Source: Manis javanica (lineage: Eukaryota; Chordata; Mammalia; Pholidota; Manidae). From it: a stretch of DNA of 64,000 bases. This document shows, piece after piece, positions 59,380-64,000 of this stretch. Under the pieces are notes generated by a model that saw nothing but the letters and a program-made list of their open reading frames with translations, was not told the DNA's origin and searched no databases. A program made the translations under genes and the position numbers. Each line of letters begins with the position of its first letter. Within the stretch, counting starts at the first letter, position 1. The DNA is taken from contig NC_133167.1 in the NCBI RefSeq assembly GCF_040802235.1, positions 16,422,501 to 16,486,500 of the forward strand, read 5' to 3'.

Positions 59380-60075
59380 GCAGCACAAAGGTGACAACAG
59401 GTGGGATAGGAGCCTGGGAGCTGGGGTCTGCCAGCTCCTAAAAGTGCTATTTGTCAGGAAGACAGAATGCGCCTACCCCTCAGACCTTCTGGGGCCCCTT
59501 TCAACCTAGCAGCTGCTGGGCCAGTCATGGGGGATGCGCTGAGGCTGGGACTAGAACTGGGGCTAGGGAACGGGGCAGGTGGTCCCGCCTGCTCTATACT
59601 TAGCTTGGAGGAGCCACTCTAGGCCCTTGTCCTCCAGCTGTGTCATCAGAGAATATTTTGGGGATTGGCAGCTGCAGGCGCCTCTGCCACTCAGGCCCAA
59701 GCCTGGCGGTCGGTTGGGAACCTGGAGGCTGGAGGCGGGAGGGAGGAGGGGAAAGAGGCCCAGGCTGTGGGAGGGGGCTGGGAAGGGAGGCTCTCAGGAG
59801 CAGGAAGCCAGGCCGCGGGCAGGGGAGGCTGTGGGGCCCCTCGTTGTAAAGGCAAACAGGAAGGACTGCCCCCTGAGCTCTGGGCTCCAGGCCCGGGAAT
59901 CTTGCCGCCGCAGAGCTGCAGCTCCGGGCGGAGGGTAAGGAGGGGAGCTCCGCGGGTCCCCGCGCCGAGTCCCCAGACGCGCCCCGCCTCCCAGGTTCCT
60001 GCTGCCGCTCCCGGCCTCTGCGCGTCCGCCGCTCGCCTGTCCCCCGCGCCCCGCAGGCCGTCCGCAGCCGCCGCG
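59380..60075 (+). promoter_or_regulatory. OBSL1: OBSL1 promoter and 5' UTR, CpG-rich from about 59,870
   Basis: GC content and CpG density rise sharply at about 59,870 and stay high through OBSL1 exon 1 (to about 61,090). No TATA box is seen near the island. The transcription start cannot be fixed. The OBSL1 reading frame stays open upstream to 59,665. Confidence 0.65.
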
Positions 60076-63000
60076 ATGAAGGCAGGCTCGGGGGATCAGG
60101 GGAGCCCCCCGTGCTTCCTGCGCTTCCCGCGGCCCGTGCGGGTGGTAAGTGGCGGTGAGGCCGAGCTCAAGTGCGTGGTCCTGGGGGAGCCGCCTCCCAC
60201 TGTCGTGTGGGAGAAGGGCGGGCAGCAGCTGGCGGCCTCGGAGCGACTGAGCTTCCCGGCGGACGGCGCCGAGCACGGCCTGCTGCTGAGCAGCGCGCTG
60301 CCCACCGACGCGGGGGTCTACGTGTGTCGCGCTCGCAACGCGGCCGGAGAGGCCTACGCGGCAGCCGCCGTCACCGTGCTGGAGCCGCTGGCCCCTGAGC
60401 CCGAGCCCCAGCCCGCTGAGCGCCCGCTGCCCCCACCTGGGGCCGGGGAGGGCGCCCCGGTATTCCTAACAGGGCCTCAGTCCCAGTGGGTGCTGCGGGG
60501 GGCGGAGGTGGTGCTGACGTGCCAGGTGGGGGGCCTCCCGGCGCCCATCCTGTACTGGGAGAAGGATGGGATGGCCCTGGACGAAGTGTGGGACAGCAGT
60601 CACTTCGCTCTCGAGCCGGGCCGCGCCGAGGGCGGCCCGGGAGCGAGCCTGGCGCTGCGCATCCTGGCGGCGCGGTTGCCCGACTCGGGCGTCTACGTAT
60701 GCCACGCGCGCAACGCGCACGGCCACACGCAGGCCGGCGCGCTGCTCCAGGTGAACCAGCCCCCCGAAAGCCCTCCCTGTGACCCCGACGAGGCCTCCAA
60801 GCCCGTGGTGGAGCCGCTCAAGTGCGCGCCCAAGACCTTCTGGGTGAACGAGGGCAAGCACGCCAAGTTCCGCTGCTACGTGATGGGCAAGCCCGAGCCC
60901 GAGATCGAATGGCACTGGGAGAGCCGCCTGCTGCTCCCCGATCGCCGCCGCCTCATGTACCGCGACCGCGACGGCGGCTTTGTGCTCAAGGTGCTCTACT
61001 GCCAGGCCAAGGACCGCGGGCTCTACGTGTGCGCGGCGCGCAACTCGGCGGGCCAGACGCTCAGTGCTGTGCAGCTGCATGTCAAAGGTACTGCGGGGCC
61101 CAAGGGCGGCAGGGGCCTGGGAAGGGGCCTCCTGTGCCCTCCGAGGCCCTCCTTGCTCCACCTCCCCATATGACCCAGCTCCCATCGCTCAGCGCCCAGC
61201 GGTAAGGGGTGGGGGAGGCAGAACACTAAAATTCCACATCCTGCCCGCCTCTCACCCCACCAAGGATTCCGATTTAGTAGGTCTGCACACACCCAGGAAC
61301 TTTTTAGCAAACTCCCCAAGTGATTCTGAGGCAGATGGTGGAAAACCACACTTTGAAAAGGGCTTTAAGGAGTGATTATTGTACAAACGGAGAGGGAACT
61401 CTTTGGCTCAATAGTTTTCTGTTATTCGATTTCCCCTCCCCCCAATGGATAATCGCGACTGGGGCCCCACTATATAAGAATGATGAAAGGAACATTTTGT
61501 GGGTGTAAATTTCTAACTCCAGATTTATATAAAGCCAATTTTTATAAAGCAAATCAGTAACACCAAGGAAGCTATTTTATTCAATTCACATTGTAAGTAG
61601 AGGCTGCAGTCATAGCTGGGTTTAATCTATAAGCCCCATGAAGGGCCTGGACACAGGCATAAGAATTCCGGAGGCATGCCAAAGGTAAATTTGAGGATGG
61701 AAAAATGCCCTTTCATTAAACTGTTCTCCATGTTTGGAAGAAGAGGGAGGTGAAGGAGAGGAAATTTATATTTCAAAGTTGAGTCCCCAGCAGTATCTGA
61801 TAAGTGCTTAATGTTGCTCAGAAACAGAAAATTTCAGGGGGGGAAACACCCAAACTCTCACTGGAAGCTGAAGTTCTCCATAATAGGAGTGCATCATAAC
61901 ACGGTATTTTACCTTTACTAATTATTGCCCAGCTTTTTCCCTCAAGGAAAAAAAAGTTGGCTAATCTCCCTAGCCCTGCCTGGCATGCAGTCAAGCATGG
62001 GGCACCTGTGCTGCAGTGGTACGGTTTGATGTGTACAAACTCGCTGGGCCACACTGAGCTCTTAACACTATCAGGAAAGAAAAGCCCAGCAAGAAGGCAG
62101 AGCTTCCCAGAGCTGGAGAACAAATGTGCTTCTCCAGCAGCCAAGTTAACCCACTGTTCGTTCCCATCATCATGCTTTCTTTTCATAAAATGCAGTTTTA
62201 AAAATGGTTAAAATGATTTAAAAATGAAATTCAACTCAGACCCTTACAGAATTTGTGCAGTGCCTCGGAGAATAGCTAGAAAATGAGATGTGCTCCAAGC
62301 CCTTCCATCCTTTTCCCTACTTTAATATAAGAGACTGAGGCCCAGGATGACTGAAATGGCCTTGCTCAAGATGATGTGGCTACTGAGTGTCAGGGTCAGA
62401 TGAGAATTTAGGCCACCTGACTTCCCTTCTGGTGGTTTCTCTGTGATTCCAAATGCCTGCTTGCTCTGGGAGAAATACAAACAGTATAGGCTAATGTGGG
62501 TTAGGTGGTCAGTGGTGCAAGGGAGTCCTCCTGGTCTGACCAGAGCCTTCTCTTGTCTCTCCCCTCTCCACAGAGCCCCGCCTCCGCTTCACAAGGCCCC
62601 TGCAAGATGTGGAGGGCCGGGAGCATGGAATTGCCGTGCTGGAGTGTAAAGTACCCAACTCACGCATCCCCACGGCCTGGTTCCGTGAGGACCAGCGGCT
62701 GCTCCCCTGCCGCAAGTATGAGCAGATAGAGGAGGGCGCAGTGCGGCGCCTCGTCATCCACAGGCTGAAGGCGGATGACGACGGTGTCTACCTGTGCGAG
62801 ATGCGGGGCCGGGTGCGCACCGTGGCCAATGTGACAGTCAAAGGTTGGCTGGCCAGTAGGAGGAGGCTGAGGCCAAGGCAGGCTGGTGCCCAGACCCCTG
62901 GACTGAGGGATTTCTGTCTATGTCTCAGGGCCCATCCTGAAGCGGCTGCCCCGGAAGCTTGATGTCCTGGAGGGAGAGAATGCTGTGCTGCTGGTGGAGA

Positions 63001-64000
63001 CACGAGAGGCTGATGTCCAGGGACACTGGAGCCGTGATGGGGAGGAGTTGCCTACCACATGCCAGAGCAGCTCGGGTCACATGCATGCTCTGGTCCTTCC
63101 AGCGGTCACCCGAGAAGATGCCGGCGAGGTCACCTTTAGCCTGGGCAACTCCCGTACCACCACTCTGCTCAGAGTCAAATGTGAGGGCAGGAAAGCCCCT
63201 GGGACAATTCCTCAAGGGTCCAACAGGAGGGCCAGGGCAGGAGGGTGACCAGGTGCCAGAGCCTGGGTTGTCAAAGCAGACTTAATTGGGAGGCCCTGTG
63301 GGAGGTTGGAGCATGCTGGAATGCAAATCCTGCCTTTGTCTCAGGCATCAAGCACAGCCCCCCGGGACCCCCCGTGTTGGCAGAGATGTTTAAGGGCCAC
63401 AAGAACACTGTCCTGCTTACCTGGAAGCCTCCTGAGCCAGCTCCTGAGACCCCCTTCATCTACCGGCTGGAGCGGCAGGAGTTGGGCTCGGAAGACTGGG
63501 TCCAGTGCTTCAGCATTGAGAAGGCTGGAGCTGTGGAGGTGCCGGGAGACTGTGTGCCCTCCGAGGGTGACTACCGCTTCCGCGTCTGCACAGTCAGTGA
63601 ACATGGCCGCAGTCCCCACGTTGTGTTCCATGGGTCTGCTCACCTTGGTAAGTTGGCCCTTCCAGAGCCATCCTGTCCATCAGTGTCTGTAACCCCAAGT
63701 CACACTCTCCCTGTCCTCTTACACACCCACCACTTGCCTACCTTGTGATTCTGATGGCTGCACTCTGTCCCCATCTCAGTGCCCACAGCTCGCCTGGTGT
63801 CAGGTCTGGAGGATGTGCAGGTATACAATGGGGAAGATGCTGTTTTCTCCCTCGATCTCTCCACCATCATCCAGGGCACCTGGTTCCTTAATGGGGAAGA
63901 GCTCAAGAGTAATGAGCCAGAGGGCCAGATGGGCCCTGGAGCCCTGCGATACCGTATGGAGCAGAAGGGCCTGCAGCACAGACTCATCCTGCAAGCCGTT
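60076..64000 (+). CDS. OBSL1: OBSL1 (obscurin-like 1), 5' part, coding exons 1-5, cut by window end
   Basis: Cytoskeletal adaptor of Ig domains. It binds titin and myomesin in muscle and works with CUL7 and CCDC8 in the 3M ubiquitin-ligase complex; loss causes 3M short stature in humans. Exons: 60076-61087, 62574-62843, 62929-63180, 63345-63647, 63780-beyond 64000, all GT-AG with phase 1 junctions. Exon 1 codes three I-set Ig domains: Ig1 (Cys33, Trp45, Cys84), Ig2 (Cys149, Trp161, Cys209) and Ig3 (Cys267, Cys319). Exon 2 is Ig4 (LECKVPN, YLCEMRG). Exon 3 is Ig5, which lacks the usual Cys pair. Exon 4 is a fibronectin III domain (VLLTWKPPEPAP). Exon 5 starts the next Ig. Start MKAGSGDQGSPPCFLRFPRP matches human apart from one or two residues. 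The rest of the protein (about 1,900 aa in human) is outside. Confidence 0.97.
61088..62573 (+). other. OBSL1: OBSL1 intron 1, no element assigned
   Basis: About 1.5 kb. Holds a MIR-like antisense scrap (ataagagactgaggcccagg) near 62,325-62,420. No hidden exon is supported. Confidence 0.45.

Noticed and set aside
58942-59397. Minus-strand frames with Cys-Val repeats
   Set aside because: Translation of the (CA)n microsatellite only.

Overview
The window is mammalian nuclear DNA. It has multi-exon genes with GT-AG introns, CpG-island promoters, and MIR, L2, L1, MaLR and Tigger repeats. Gene content and order match the human 2q35 block SLC4A3–STK11IP–INHA–OBSL1, read here from the opposite side. 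I see no Alu, B1/B2, carnivore tRNA-Lys SINE, Bov-tA/BovB or horse ERE copy. A young, 5'-truncated antisense L1 at 47,211-47,870, and a short piece near 52,190, resemble from memory the L1 3' end common in pangolin (Manis) genomes. My species guess is therefore a pangolin or another laurasiatherian poor in lineage-specific SINEs. This is inference at about 50-60% confidence.

Layout. 1-10,619 (minus): SLC4A3 (AE3 anion exchanger), 18 coding exons covering about residues 1-1008; the last ~220 residues lie beyond the left edge. The cardiac alternative first exon is at 7,351-7,567 and the CpG-island promoter at about 10.5-11.2 kb. 11.2-21.9 kb: intergenic, with ancient MIR and L2 copies and one MaLR LTR. 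21,959-36,028 (minus): a complete STK11IP, 24 coding exons and 1064 aa, reconstructed with consistent splice phases, with a poly(A) signal and a GC-rich promoter carrying ETS-like sites. 36.5-56.3 kb: a gene desert full of nested transposon fossils. It holds an L1 split by a Tigger1-type element, an inverted pair of related LTRs, a second L1 split by one of those LTRs, a processed UBXN2B retropseudogene, a young L1 insertion, a direct duplication of about 222 bp, and an antisense MaLR provirus. 56,339-58,888 (minus): complete two-exon INHA (367 aa). 60,076-64,000 (plus): OBSL1 5' part, first five coding exons, cut by the right edge.

The genes do not form an operon; they are neighbours with unrelated jobs. 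SLC4A3 is a plasma-membrane chloride/bicarbonate exchanger of heart and brain. STK11IP is an LKB1-binding lysosomal adaptor. INHA is the inhibin alpha subunit. OBSL1 is an Ig-rich cytoskeletal adaptor of the CUL7 3M complex. INHA and OBSL1 are head to head with 1,187 bp between their start codons. That gap holds the INHA CRE-like and GATA sites, a 44-unit CA microsatellite and a 36-bp direct duplication.

I found no undescribed gene system. The more notable points are four decoy GTGAGT splice donors made by a hexamer microsatellite just inside a STK11IP intron, the retrocopy with its later insertion, the duplicated segment, and a possible CxxC...CxxC zinc site in STK11IP.
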